In this document: positions 7,837-16,222 of the stretch, piece after piece | How positions within the stretch are numbered: the first letter of the stretch is position 1 | How the letters are laid out: every line of letters starts with the position of its first letter | Source of the DNA: Deltaproteobacteria bacterium | GTDB taxonomy: Bacteria; Desulfobacterota; Syntrophia; Syntrophales; UBA5619 | Reading direction: 5' to 3' | Assembly: GCA_026388345.1 (NCBI GenBank) | Contig: JAPLJY010000122.1 | Coordinates: 1-24,971 of the forward strand | DNA length: 24,971 nt | Translations under genes and position numbers: made by a program | Notes under the pieces: generated by a model | The model's input: the letters and a program-made list of their open reading frames with translations, nothing else | Told to the model about the DNA's origin: nothing | The model's database searches: none

Positions 7837-8310
7837 AAGATATGAATTTCATAAATGATTGTATGGCATTAGATTGAGCTGGACCCATAAACCATTTGCG
7901 ATATCCGCCGTTCACTCTGCGCTGATGCTCTGCGCGGTGTCCTCGCCACGTGGCCGGGACCCAATGGGGCTTAAAAAGATATCTGAATATGGGTCTATTG
8001 CAGAAACAGGATTTCAATAAGGCACCGGAGTCAGCTGAGACCCTCTAAACCAAGTCGAAAGGGCGCTGCTAAAAAAGCGAAAGACTGTTAACACAACCGT
8101 TGACCCAAAAAGCTGGCGTCCTTTTTAATTGACGTAGCCTGTTTATGTTGCTAAAAAATCGTTAACAACATGAGCAACAATTATAACGGGACAATGAACG
8201 ATAAGCTCTTGTGGGAGAGGACCACGATTTTTCAGGAATCATGGATGGGACGGTTCGGGCTTTGAAATTCGGATCTGACTGTTCACGATGAGGAAAAGGA
8301 GCAAGACATC
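7837..8310. other. 474-base intergenic gap, no recognisable gene
   Basis: No convincing coding frame on either strand. The first half contains a short GC-rich patch (about 7900-7970) with a direct repeat CTCTGCGC (7915-7922 and 7928-7935) and a 10-base palindrome GCCACGTGGC (7945-7954). The second half is AT-rich and holds an inverted repeat (see separate entry). It probably contains the promoter of the SDR operon, but no clean -35/-10 pair stands out. The patchy composition may be the scar of a lost gene. Confidence 0.6.
8146..8179 (+). promoter_or_regulatory. inverted repeat upstream of the SDR operon
   Basis: TGTTGCT (8146-8152) and AGCAACA (8173-8179) are perfect inverse complements separated by 20 bases that include the palindrome GTTAAC. 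It lies about 130 bases before the SDR start. It could be an operator for a dimeric regulator or the remains of a terminator; neither is shown by the sequence alone. Confidence 0.3.
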
Positions 8311-9090
8311 ATGTTGAAATTGGGTCAAAAAGTGGCGCTCATCACAGGCGGGAGCACTGGGATCGGGAAAGTCATTGCCGAAAAGTTTGCAGAACAGGGC
8401 GCTGATTTGTATCTCTGTTCGAGAAGCAAGGATAAATTGAAAGCAGCAGAAAAAGAGCTATCAAAATATGACGTTAAAGTAAAAACATTTTCTGCCGACG
8501 TCTGCGACCTGTCTCAGATTCAATTGATGTACGATGACTTTACAAGCGTATACGGTGGTCTCGATATCCTTGTGAATGGCGCTGGTGTGCATAAACCATC
8601 AAAGTTTCAGGATTATACTTATGACGAATTCGATAAAGTCATAAAGACGAACTTGTACGGTGCTGTTTTTATTACGCAAAAATTCATAGGTTTGATGATC
8701 GAGAAAAACAAGGGAAAGATCATCAACATTTCGTCGACTGCAGGCAAATGGGGAACAAAAAATCAATGCGCATATAATATATCCAAACATGCGTTGAATG
8801 GATTCACCAAATGCCTTGCTCTGGAGATGGCCCAATACAACATTAACGTCAATGCCGTATGTCCATGGAGAGTCGAGACGGAGCTGTCAGAAACGTCACT
8901 CATTCAACATGCTGAAATAAGAGGAATATCTGTTGATAAACTGAAGGAAGAGTATCTGAATTCCGTTCCCATGAAAAAGTTTCTCCAGCCAGAGGATGTT
9001 GCTAACTTGGTATTGTATTTGGCATCGGAGGAATCGAACATGATGACCGGACAGGCGATCACGATCAGTGGCGGATATCTATTCATATAG
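8311..9090 (+). CDS. short-chain dehydrogenase/reductase (SDR, FabG-like)
   Basis: A 259-residue classical SDR. The cofactor motif T-G-G-S-T-G-I-G is at 12-19, N-G-A-G follows in mid-protein, and the catalytic residues are S142, Y155 and K159 (Y-N-I-S-K). The C-terminal I-S-G-G-Y is the normal family ending. The usual P-G-x-V-x-T segment reads P185-W186-R-V-E-T, an uncommon Gly-to-Trp change beside the nicotinamide pocket. It would interconvert a hydroxy and a keto group using NAD(P). An AGGAG lies nine bases before the ATG. It heads a tight operon with the LUD, PrpD and metallohydrolase genes (gaps of 18, 21 and 33 bases). A sampled stretch (8701-8760) is only 42% GC, well below the TRAP genes downstream, suggesting separate ancestry. 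Confidence 0.92.
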   Translation: MLKLGQKVALITGGSTGIGKVIAEKFAEQGADLYLCSRSKDKLKAAEKELSKYDVKVKTFSADVCDLSQIQLMYDDFTSVYGGLDILVNGAGVHKPSKFQDYTYDEFDKVIKTNLYGAVFITQKFIGLMIEKNKGKIINISSTAGKWGTKNQCAYNISKHALNGFTKCLALEMAQYNINVNAVCPWRVETELSETSLIQHAEIRGISVDKLKEEYLNSVPMKKFLQPEDVANLVLYLASEESNMMTGQAITISGGYLFI

Positions 9091-9108
9091 TATAATAGGA
9101 GCTGTAAG

Positions 9109-9759
9109 ATGACAAAAGCCCAAGAGTATCTGAGATGGAACTACGAACAGAAATGTCTGAAAACGGTTGAAAATCTCGGCAAGCACTATTTCACCTCCGT
9201 CTATTGTCCAACGGTCAATGACGTTTTGGCCTACATCATGAAAGAGGCGGAGAATGCAAAAACGGTTGGGTTGGGCGGATCCGTTTCTCTAATGGATTTG
9301 GAAATCCTCGATAAACTGAACAAAATGAACAAAGAGGTTCTGTGGCTTGAGTCACCGGGGTTAACGGTCGAAGCCAAAATCGCTGTTATGCGTCGCCAGC
9401 TGACGTGCGATCTGTTTTTGACCTCAGCCAATGCTGTGACCACGGCAGGGTGTCTGGTCAATATTGATGCTGTGGGCAATCGCGTGGCTTCCTCAATCTT
9501 CGGTCCGGGGAAAGTCATTTTTGTAGTTGGGAGAAATAAAATAGTTGATAATACTGAAGAAGCTCTTAAACGGATTAAAAATTACACAGCGCCGACCAAT
9601 TGTATGTGGCGCGGCTATAATAACCCCTGTGCTAAAACAGGGGTCTGTCATGACTGCCAATCGCCGAATCGTTCTTGCCGTATCACCGTTATTATGGAAC
9701 GGAAACCGAGATTTACGGATATCCATGTGCTTATCGCCAACGAGGATATGGGCCTCTAA
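9109..9759 (+). CDS. LUD-domain protein (LutC/YkgG-like)
   Basis: A 216-residue protein of the LUD (DUF162) family. It has a G-L-G-G-S-V-S-L segment after an E-A-x-N helix (about residues 44-62), the S-A-N-A-V-T-T-A-G-C-L-V-N-I-D-A core (about 105-120) and a V-V-G-R-N-K-I strand. It ends in a small Cys-rich tail with C174, C180, C183 and C190 that also occurs in stand-alone LUD proteins and could bind a metal or FeS cluster. LutC partners with LutA and LutB in L-lactate oxidation in Bacillus, but here neither partner is present. The protein therefore may act on its own or with the SDR and PrpD proteins of this operon, perhaps on another hydroxyacid. An AGGAG lies seven bases before the ATG. 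Confidence 0.85.
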   Translation: MTKAQEYLRWNYEQKCLKTVENLGKHYFTSVYCPTVNDVLAYIMKEAENAKTVGLGGSVSLMDLEILDKLNKMNKEVLWLESPGLTVEAKIAVMRRQLTCDLFLTSANAVTTAGCLVNIDAVGNRVASSIFGPGKVIFVVGRNKIVDNTEEALKRIKNYTAPTNCMWRGYNNPCAKTGVCHDCQSPNRSCRITVIMERKPRFTDIHVLIANEDMGL

Positions 9760-9780
9760 ATAGATTTAAGGAGCAATTGG

Positions 9781-11169
9781 ATGAAAAGCGCAACGGTTGA
9801 GGAAATCCTTGCAGATTACTTATATAGTTTATCTTTTGACGATTTACCTGAAGATGTAGTTGATATTGCAGCGATCAGCGTGGCCGATGCTGTCGGGTGC
9901 GCATTTGTGGGCAATAAGCTACCTTCTTCCCAGATAGCGTTCAAAGTGTGGGAACAAACACAGGGGACGGGTGAAACCACGTTATGGATTAACGGGAAAC
10001 GTGGAAACGAAGAGAGTACAGCCTGGGCAAATTGCCTCATGGTTCATTCTATTTTGCATGATGACACTCTGGAATCCACAGTGGGCCACATGGGTTCCAT
10101 TATAATTCCAACCGCCTATGCTGTTGCAGAAGAACGCGGAATAAGTGGGAAAGATTTTTTAACCGCAATCGTTGCAGCGTATGAAGTTGCTGGGAAACTT
10201 TCGCTGAATACGGGAGATGCTATTGTAAGCAGAGGTTTCAGGGGCAGCCCGATCTTCGGAACATTTGCCGCGGCAACTGCAATGGGCAAACTGCTCAAAT
10301 TGTCAAAGGACGAATTTCGTAGTGCGATTGCTCTGGCGGGCAATTTCTCTTGCGGATTATTACAGGCATCGCATAAGGGTTCACTGGAATGGCGGTTTCA
10401 AAACGGCGCCGCTCTAAAAAATGGAATGATGGCAGCCCGGCTGGCGAAGAATGGTCTCAGTGCGGCAGAAGAGTCTCTGGAAGGAAGCTTCGGCTTTTAT
10501 TCGGTTTTTGGAGGACCGGATATGAGCAAGGAGGTCAGGAGCAGGCGGGGAGCGCTCAAAGATTCCCTCGGCACTGCTTTTGAGATCCGGAAAAATTTCT
10601 ATAAACCCTACCCAACATGCGGATATAACCAGGCGGGCGTTGAAGTCGTGCTGGCATTGGTCAGAAAGCATAAAATCGGCCCGGAGGATATTGAAAGAAT
10701 TGATGTTGTGGTACAGCCGGAAAATGCACGGTATCCGGGCGGGAGCTACAAAGGTCCTTACAAGACCATTGATCAGGCCCTGTTGAGCAAACCTTTTTCG
10801 ATTGCCAATGCCATAAAATATCGCACCTTGACTGTCGACAGGTATCTTTCCGATATGAACGAACCGGAGGTGATTGAGTTGGCCAACAAGGTGAACACCC
10901 GGGCCCAGAATGGTATGAGCTACTTTGATGCGGAGATGGTAATAACATTAAAAAATGGCGAAATCCTGAAAGGAAAAGGGGATTTGGTCGATAAGCGAAA
11001 ATATTTCCTGGATAAAGAGCACGCAAAAGATAAATTTTGTCATCTGACGGCAAATACGATGAAAAAAGCGGATGCGCTTTCGGTTGTTGCTTCCATTTAT
11101 GATTTGCCGAAGCGCAATAGCATCAATGATGTTTCAGCTACGATCAGGGATGCTGTAGGACTTAAATAG
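9781..11169 (+). CDS. MmgE/PrpD family protein, non-canonical active site (copy 1)
   Basis: A 462-residue MmgE/PrpD-fold protein (family: 2-methylcitrate dehydratase, cis-aconitate decarboxylase, iminodisuccinate epimerase). It keeps the N-terminal H93-D-D-T96 and the H103 that follows, and the G-x-F-G/A-x-A helix bundle. Other family residues differ. The His of the usual G-F-H-P-T motif is Arg154 (G-F-R-G-S-P), the K-x-x-H-x-G segment reads W-R-F-Q-N-G, and the His after the Y-P-T-C motif is Gln284 (C-G-Y-N-Q). The same His changes occur in the second copy at 16223. Chemistry on a polycarboxylate or hydroxyacid is likely, but classic methylcitrate dehydration is doubtful. An AAGGAG precedes the start by seven bases. 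The next gene, a metallohydrolase, follows after 33 bases. No prpB or prpC homologue is nearby. Confidence 0.88.
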   Translation: MKSATVEEILADYLYSLSFDDLPEDVVDIAAISVADAVGCAFVGNKLPSSQIAFKVWEQTQGTGETTLWINGKRGNEESTAWANCLMVHSILHDDTLESTVGHMGSIIIPTAYAVAEERGISGKDFLTAIVAAYEVAGKLSLNTGDAIVSRGFRGSPIFGTFAAATAMGKLLKLSKDEFRSAIALAGNFSCGLLQASHKGSLEWRFQNGAALKNGMMAARLAKNGLSAAEESLEGSFGFYSVFGGPDMSKEVRSRRGALKDSLGTAFEIRKNFYKPYPTCGYNQAGVEVVLALVRKHKIGPEDIERIDVVVQPENARYPGGSYKGPYKTIDQALLSKPFSIANAIKYRTLTVDRYLSDMNEPEVIELANKVNTRAQNGMSYFDAEMVITLKNGEILKGKGDLVDKRKYFLDKEHAKDKFCHLTANTMKKADALSVVASIYDLPKRNSINDVSATIRDAVGLK

Positions 11170-11202
11170 AATCCGACTTTGACTGAGAGGAGCAAGATTG
11201 AT

Positions 11203-11973
11203 ATGGAGCACGAACTGGTCATCCATCCTCTGGATCTGGGTAAACTGGAAATCGAGAAATCGTTATTAACACTTCGAAGTAACTACGGTTCGAAAATGCA
11301 TGTCATCTGCATTGGCTGGGCAATTACCGGTGACGGAAAAACCGTCCTGGTCGATTCAGGACCATCCTGCGCCGAGGATGCTACAAAGTATCACTGGCCG
11401 ATGGTCAAGAACGCTTCTCAGCAAATCGATAAAGCGCTTCACGCGATTGGGTTGACCTGTGAAGAGATAGAGATCGTCATTCTGACGCACCTGCATTGGG
11501 ACCATTGCTACTACCTGGAGAATTTCCCCAATGCCAGATTTTACGTTCAGAAAGCGGAATTGCATTACGCCGTTGATCCGCTGCCGTATGACAGAAGAGC
11601 CTATGAAATCGGAATAGCGCATCTTCAGCCTCCTTGGATGAAGGTCATAGATCGTATCATGCCGATTGAGGGAGACGTTGAGATCCTCCCGGGTATTCAA
11701 ACAATCAAGCTTCCCGGTCATACTCCCGGTTCACAAGGAGTCATCGTTGGAACAGCCGATGGTGACTGGGTTATAGCGGGGGATGCTGTGCCGCTATATG
11801 ACAACTTGCTGGGGAACGAGCTATGCACTATCCTTCCGTCGGGTATTAACCAAAACTTGTTTGATTTCAATAAATCTCTACGAAAAATAGAGCCCTATAG
11901 AGGGAAGATCCTGCCAGGACATGATGAAGGGGTATTTAAGCAAATGAGATACCCCCATAATCCGCGCTCATAG
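11203..11973 (+). CDS. metallo-beta-lactamase-fold hydrolase (AHL lactonase-like)
   Basis: A 256-residue MBL-fold enzyme with a full binuclear metal set: H96-L-H98-W-D100-H101, H173 (G-H-T-P-G-S), D194 (A-G-D-A) and H240 (P-G-H-D). Arrangement and size resemble the N-acyl-homoserine-lactone hydrolase (AttM/AiiA-like) branch. That branch also includes many lactone and thioester hydrolases of metabolism, which fits this operon better than quorum quenching. No signal peptide, so cytoplasmic. ATG 11203 is preferred over TTG 11179 because GAGAGGAG lies 11-18 bases upstream of it. It is the last gene of the SDR-LUD-PrpD operon, followed by an AT-rich hairpin and then the TRAP genes. A likely role is opening a lactone or cleaving an ester formed in the pathway (inference). 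Confidence 0.88.
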   Translation: MEHELVIHPLDLGKLEIEKSLLTLRSNYGSKMHVICIGWAITGDGKTVLVDSGPSCAEDATKYHWPMVKNASQQIDKALHAIGLTCEEIEIVILTHLHWDHCYYLENFPNARFYVQKAELHYAVDPLPYDRRAYEIGIAHLQPPWMKVIDRIMPIEGDVEILPGIQTIKLPGHTPGSQGVIVGTADGDWVIAGDAVPLYDNLLGNELCTILPSGINQNLFDFNKSLRKIEPYRGKILPGHDEGVFKQMRYPHNPRS

Positions 11974-12010
11974 ACAGAAAGAAAAACAGGAAATCACATT
12001 TTTTTCTGTC
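11973..12010 (+). terminator. AT-rich hairpin after the metallohydrolase
   Basis: GACAGAAAGAAA (11973-11984) pairs with TTTTTTTCTGTC (11999-12010) over 12 positions with one G-T wobble. It begins at the last base of the stop codon. The T-run is inside the 3' arm, so it may end transcription weakly or in part before the TRAP genes. Confidence 0.45.
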
Positions 12011-12070
12011 GGTCAATCGTTGATGATGTTAGGAACCGTAACAACAGGAATCTAGAAAGGAGAACGAAAA

Positions 12071-13120
12071 ATGGCAAAGATGTTTGTTAGTGGGCGGCAC
12101 CTGATAGGCATAGTCTTGTTATGCGCATTTGTGGTCTTCACAGTCACCCCGGCCATGGCGGCCGGACCGCTGGTCCTTCGGTTTGCCGCCTCCGACCCAG
12201 AAGCCTCGACGGCGCCGGCGATGAGTATCGGAATGCTATGCGAACAGATCACCAAACTGAGCAAAGGGGAGTTGAATGCCCAGCCGTTCTACCAATCTCT
12301 GGGGATAGAACAGCAAATTGCGACGGCCGTGAAGTCCGGCAGCGTGGATGGCGGCTTTACCGCCACTGCCAACCTGGCTCCTTTCACGGATGCCTTTCTC
12401 CCGTTCGACCTCCCGCTCCTCTACAAGAACGACAAAGAGGCCATTGAAACGCTGGAAAATCATCCGGCCGGCAAGAAAGCGATCGCCCAGTTCGAGAAGG
12501 ACCTGGGGGTTAAGGTGCTCCTGCTCACAAGCCACACCTATGATTCGGCATGCAGCGGTAAAGACCTCATCAACCGAGTCAAAGAAGTGAGGGTTCCCGA
12601 CGACATCAAGGGGATGAAACTTCGAACCGCCAGCACCCCAGCCGAAGTTTCCTTGCTGAAAGCCTATGGCGCCAATCCCACCCCGATCCCGTACGCTCAG
12701 GTTTATTCAGCGCTTCAGCAGGGAGTGGTGGACGGTAACGCTGCGACCCCGATCACTCCGATGGCCGCCCTCAAATTGTACGAAGTCTCCAAGTACTATA
12801 CAGCCCTCGGTTTTGGCTTTAACATTCTTCCCATCTACATCAACCAGAAGAAGTTCGATTCCCTGACAGCCTCCCAGAAGAAGGCCGTCCTCGATGCTGC
12901 CGCGATGGTCAAACCGCTGGCCGGGAAGTGGGCAAGGGACAAAGCCGATGGCGCGATCGCCGAATTTGAGAAAAACGGCGTTCACATCTACCACCCCAAT
13001 AAAGAGGAGATGGCGAAATGGATGGCCGTTCGGGAAGATGTCTGGAAGCAGATCGCCGAGGCGTTTAAGGGTAAAATCGATCTCAATGTAGCCAACGAAA
13101 TTTATAAGCCGCGCTTTTAG
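12071..13120 (+). CDS. dctP: TRAP transporter periplasmic binding protein DctP
   Basis: A 349-residue TRAP solute-binding protein. The N-terminal 30 residues are a Sec signal peptide with likely cleavage after A-M-A. The family pattern follows: an opening L-R-F-A-A strand, the G-G-F-T-A-T loop, and G-M-K-L-R185-T-A, where R185 matches the Arg that salt-bridges the substrate carboxylate in SiaP/DctP. Next come V-Y-S-A-L-Q-Q-G-V-V-D-G and the helical C-terminus with W residues. It therefore captures an organic acid in the periplasm for the fused DctQM that follows. GAAAGGAGAACG precedes the ATG. Codon use is GC-rich, unlike the SDR operon just upstream. The precise ligand is unknown. The gap to dctQM is long (190 bases) and contains two inverted repeats. 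Confidence 0.94.
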   Translation: MAKMFVSGRHLIGIVLLCAFVVFTVTPAMAAGPLVLRFAASDPEASTAPAMSIGMLCEQITKLSKGELNAQPFYQSLGIEQQIATAVKSGSVDGGFTATANLAPFTDAFLPFDLPLLYKNDKEAIETLENHPAGKKAIAQFEKDLGVKVLLLTSHTYDSACSGKDLINRVKEVRVPDDIKGMKLRTASTPAEVSLLKAYGANPTPIPYAQVYSALQQGVVDGNAATPITPMAALKLYEVSKYYTALGFGFNILPIYINQKKFDSLTASQKKAVLDAAAMVKPLAGKWARDKADGAIAEFEKNGVHIYHPNKEEMAKWMAVREDVWKQIAEAFKGKIDLNVANEIYKPRF

Positions 13121-13175
13121 GATTTTCTCCTGAAGCGTACGGCCAGTGCGGAGAGTTTTCCCGCGTTACGGTATT

Positions 13176-13213
13176 GTCCCCGGGGGTCGATTGTCTGCAA
13201 CGCCCCCGGGGAC
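13176..13213 (+). terminator. strong GC hairpin between dctP and dctQM
   Basis: GTCCCCGGGGG (13176-13186) and CCCCCGGGGAC (13203-13213) form a perfect 11-base-pair stem around a 16-base loop. Only a short T-rich stretch follows. It is probably a partial terminator or an mRNA 3'-end protector that keeps the binding protein in excess over the membrane subunit. Confidence 0.6.
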
Positions 13214-13235
13214 TCATTCATTTGTGGGAACCTTT

Positions 13236-13258
13236 GCAAACGAACGGTAACCGTTTGC
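13236..13258. promoter_or_regulatory. nested palindrome upstream of dctQM
   Basis: AACGGT-A-ACCGTT (13243-13255) is a perfect odd palindrome, and the overlapping GCAAACG (13236-13242) and CGTTTGC (13252-13258) are inverse complements. Such symmetry about 55-75 bases before the dctQM start could be a repressor or activator operator or a small hairpin. No regulator gene is in the window. Confidence 0.35.
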
Positions 13259-13310
13259 GCAGCGTTCCCTGAGGGTAAGGTCTTTTGCTTCGATCGTGAG
13301 AGGAGAAATA

Positions 13311-15221
13311 ATGGGAACCATCGAAACCAGTGACGGGTTGACCCCGACTGCCGTTTCGTCATCCGCCTGGAGTCGAGCCGTCGCAGGTCTTAGTGATGCC
13401 GTGGACCGGGTCTGCACCCTTGGCTTTGTGACCGCCACCGTCCTTTTTGCCTTCGTCACATTGGTGGGAGTGTTCTTCCGCTACGCGTTGAACGATTCCC
13501 TGGTGTGGTCCGATGAAGTCGGGCTGATGATCTTCATTTGGGCAGTATTCCTGTCCATTGCCTCCGGCTATCGGCACGACAAGCATGTGAACATGGACCT
13601 TCTGGTGCGGAAACTGCCACCTGCCTGGGAATCCCGGGCAGCGGTCGTCGCGGAAGGTCTGGCCCTGGGTTACCTGGCATCGTTGACGGTATCCTGCGTG
13701 CAGAATATCCCTATGGCCGCCGGCATGCACTCCGATGCCCTCCGATGGCCGATGACGGTCCCCTTCCTGGCGATCCCGGTGTCGTGCCTGATCATGACCC
13801 TCCATTGGGTGCGCCGAAATCTCACGTCAGGGAGCTCCATTGCGGCCGCGGTCAAGCTGCTGATCGGGGGAACCTTTCTTTTTCTGGTGATGCTGCCCTT
13901 TGGTCAGTACGTACATCTGACCGGCCCGCTTCGGGGCGTCGTACTGCTGGGCGCCCTGTTCATACCCATGCTGATCGGGGTGCCGGTGGCCCTGTCGCTG
14001 GGACTCATGGCTACCTTCTATATAGGCAGCGTTGGTGGCGTCCCCTTCAATGTCGGCGCCGAACAGATCTCCAACGGAATCAGCATAATGGCGCTGATGG
14101 CCATTCCCCTGCTCATGCTGTCGGGCAAACTGATGCACGAGGCGGGTGTTGCCCAGTATATCGTGGATTTGGCGCAGGTGCTGGTGGGGCGCCTCCGCGG
14201 GGGCCTCGGGGCGGCCAACGTGGTGGCGAGCTTCATCTTCGGGGACATTTCGGGCTCCGCCGTCTCCGACACGGCGGCCATCGGTTCGCTGATGATCCCC
14301 CAGATGAAAAAGCGGGGATACCGTGCCGACTTCTGCGCGGCGCTCCAGGGGAGTGCGGGGACGCTGGGGATGATGGCCCCCCTGGCCATTACCATCCTTT
14401 TGTACGCCGCGGCCACCAACACGTCGGTCAGCCGCCTGGCCGCCGCAACCATCATGCCGGCGTTCCTGCTTGCGGGAAGCTTCATGGCGGTGGCCCTGAT
14501 CCACGGCCGGCGCCATAATTACCCCCGCGAGGTTGTGACCCGTGCAATGATCCTTCCTCGCTTATTGAAAGCCCTGCCCGGCATGTTCGCGCTCGTTCTG
14601 GTGGTTGGGGGGATCCTTGGCGGCATATTCACACCGGCCGAGGTGGGGGGTGTGCTCCTTGGCTACGTGCTGTTTCTCTCGTTCTGTTATAAGACGGCCA
14701 AGCCGAAACAGCTGTACAACGCCGTGGTAGAGGCCGGATACATCAGCGGGATGACCCTGTTCATGGCTTGCACTTCGTCTTTCCTCGGATTCGTGCTGGC
14801 CCGGGACCTTGTTGCTTTTCAAGTTGTCGATTTCGTTACTCAGATCAGCACAAACAAATATGCGGTGATCTTTCTGGTCAGCGCGGTCTTCATCATCCTC
14901 GGTATGATCCTGGAGCCGCCCGCCATGATCTTCGGCTTCCTGCCTTCCTTCATGCCGCTATTGGCAACGGCCCATGTGGACGTCGTTCATTGGGGGGTCC
15001 TGTTCTGCACGAACATGGGCTTGGGGTGCCTCATCCCCCCCGTGGCCTTGAATCTCTTCGTCTCGACGCAAATCGCGGGGGTGCGCTATGAGGAAGCCGT
15101 GCGGGCCGCCATACCGTTTATCATCATCATGACGATCGACATGGCGATCATGGCGATATTCCCCGCCATCCCGCTGATGCTTCCACACCTTATATTCAAT
15201 TACCCTTTGCCGGGATGGTAA
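13311..15221 (+). CDS. dctQM: TRAP transporter fused permease DctQM
   Basis: A 636-residue membrane protein in which the 4-TM DctQ domain (residues about 20-170, with W-S-D-E and H-V-N-M-D motifs) is fused to a full 11-12-TM DctM domain (about 185-630). DctM shows the family signature G-D-I-S-G-S-A-V-S-D-T-A-A-I-G, and later I-L-G-M-I-L-E-P-P-A and the I-P-P-V-A-L-N loop. Such QM fusions are well known (for example SiaQM) and act as the sodium-driven translocator for DctP. ATG 13311 follows GAGAGGAG at a normal distance, so it is preferred over the GTG at 13296. GC is very high (46 of 60 bases at 14161-14220). The DUF6282 gene follows after 27 bases, tying import to that protein and PrpD copy 2. 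Confidence 0.95.
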   Translation: MGTIETSDGLTPTAVSSSAWSRAVAGLSDAVDRVCTLGFVTATVLFAFVTLVGVFFRYALNDSLVWSDEVGLMIFIWAVFLSIASGYRHDKHVNMDLLVRKLPPAWESRAAVVAEGLALGYLASLTVSCVQNIPMAAGMHSDALRWPMTVPFLAIPVSCLIMTLHWVRRNLTSGSSIAAAVKLLIGGTFLFLVMLPFGQYVHLTGPLRGVVLLGALFIPMLIGVPVALSLGLMATFYIGSVGGVPFNVGAEQISNGISIMALMAIPLLMLSGKLMHEAGVAQYIVDLAQVLVGRLRGGLGAANVVASFIFGDISGSAVSDTAAIGSLMIPQMKKRGYRADFCAALQGSAGTLGMMAPLAITILLYAAATNTSVSRLAAATIMPAFLLAGSFMAVALIHGRRHNYPREVVTRAMILPRLLKALPGMFALVLVVGGILGGIFTPAEVGGVLLGYVLFLSFCYKTAKPKQLYNAVVEAGYISGMTLFMACTSSFLGFVLARDLVAFQVVDFVTQISTNKYAVIFLVSAVFIILGMILEPPAMIFGFLPSFMPLLATAHVDVVHWGVLFCTNMGLGCLIPPVALNLFVSTQIAGVRYEEAVRAAIPFIIIMTIDMAIMAIFPAIPLMLPHLIFNYPLPGW

Positions 15222-15248
15222 AATTCTATCATAAAAGGAGTAAGAAAA

Positions 15249-16142
15249 ATGGGTAAAGCAGACGACTTGCTGAGAGGCGCGATCGACATGCATTTTCACG
15301 GCTATCCGGAATTCAGCCTGAATGTGCCGCGGCGGTATACGGATGAAGAAAGCGCCAGGATCATGGTGAAGACCGGAATGAGGGGAGTGGTACTGAAATC
15401 TCATTTTTGGCCGACGACGAGCTTGGCCTATTATTTGCGGCAGGCAGTTCCCGAATTGGAAGTATTCAGCAGCATTACGTTCAATTCCTCCGTGGGGGGC
15501 ATCACGAAATGGGCCCTTGAATCGGCCGTTCAGCAGGGGGTGAAGGTCGTTTGGATGCCCTCCTGGAGCGCCCAAAACGATATCCGGCGCAACGGGGTGA
15601 TTCATCTGATCCGAAGGTACCTGCCGTCGGTGGAAAAATACACGGAAAAAGACGGGATTGCGATCATCGACGAGCGGGGAGAATTATTTCCGGAGATAAA
15701 GGATATATTGTCCTTAATCCAAAAATATGATGTCGCCCTTTTTACGTCGCATATCTCAATTTTGGAGAGTTTGGCACTGGCCAGGGAAGCGAAACGGATC
15801 GGCTTCAACAAATTGATCTTAAACCATCCGGATTCCAAGTCCATTGGCGCCAGTTTTGAGCAGATTGTCGAAATGGCCGGCCTGGGGGCCTATGTGGAAA
15901 TATGCGCCCTTGGTTTGATGCCTATGTATCTGAGGATTACGCCCAACGAGCTCAAAAAGATCATTCACACCATCGGAGCGAGCCGCTGCATTCTTACTTC
16001 CGATTATGCCTTTGACTGGTCATCTTCGGGTCCGGAAATGCTTCGCCTGCTGATCGCCTCTCTGTTGGAGGCGGGTGTGAAGGCGGATGAAATTGCCGAA
16101 ATGGCGCAAGCCAACCCGAAAAAGTTATTGAATTTAAAATAA
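15249..16142 (+). CDS. DUF6282-type amidohydrolase-like protein
   Basis: A 297-residue TIM-barrel-like protein of the DUF6282 group. Candidate metal ligands are spread as in amidohydrolases: D-M-H15-F-H17 at the end of the first strand, K50-S-H52, H168 (T-S-H-I), H193 (N-H-P-D) and D252 (T-S-D-Y). No signal peptide, so cytoplasmic. The family has no established reaction that I know; hydrolysis of an amide, lactone or cyclic bond, or a retro-aldol or decarboxylation step, are all possible. AAAAGGAG precedes the start. It lies between the TRAP permease (27-base gap) and PrpD copy 2 (80-base gap), which suggests that it acts on the TRAP substrate or the PrpD product. Its position relative to PrpD mirrors that of the MBL hydrolase. 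Confidence 0.8.
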   Translation: MGKADDLLRGAIDMHFHGYPEFSLNVPRRYTDEESARIMVKTGMRGVVLKSHFWPTTSLAYYLRQAVPELEVFSSITFNSSVGGITKWALESAVQQGVKVVWMPSWSAQNDIRRNGVIHLIRRYLPSVEKYTEKDGIAIIDERGELFPEIKDILSLIQKYDVALFTSHISILESLALAREAKRIGFNKLILNHPDSKSIGASFEQIVEMAGLGAYVEICALGLMPMYLRITPNELKKIIHTIGASRCILTSDYAFDWSSSGPEMLRLLIASLLEAGVKADEIAEMAQANPKKLLNLK

Positions 16143-16222
16143 GCCGTAAAAGAATTTTGAAGAGGAACATCAATCTGGATGTGCCGATATTCGGGGTGCT
16201 AGAGAAACAGGAGGAGTTTGAA

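Noticed and set aside
7778..8017. 79-codon minus-strand frame in the 474-base gap
   Set aside because: No motif, no ribosome site recognised, and it overlaps the end of the iron dehydrogenase gene.
11203..11973. Quorum-quenching lactonase as the specific function of the MBL-fold gene
   Set aside because: The metal motifs only show the fold; operon context with PrpD, LUD and SDR favours a metabolic hydrolase.
13538..14518. 326-codon frame inside dctQM on the + strand, and 229-codon minus frame opposite it
   Set aside because: Low-complexity, Arg/Gly/His-rich translations in a high-GC gene; the DctQM frame explains the region fully.
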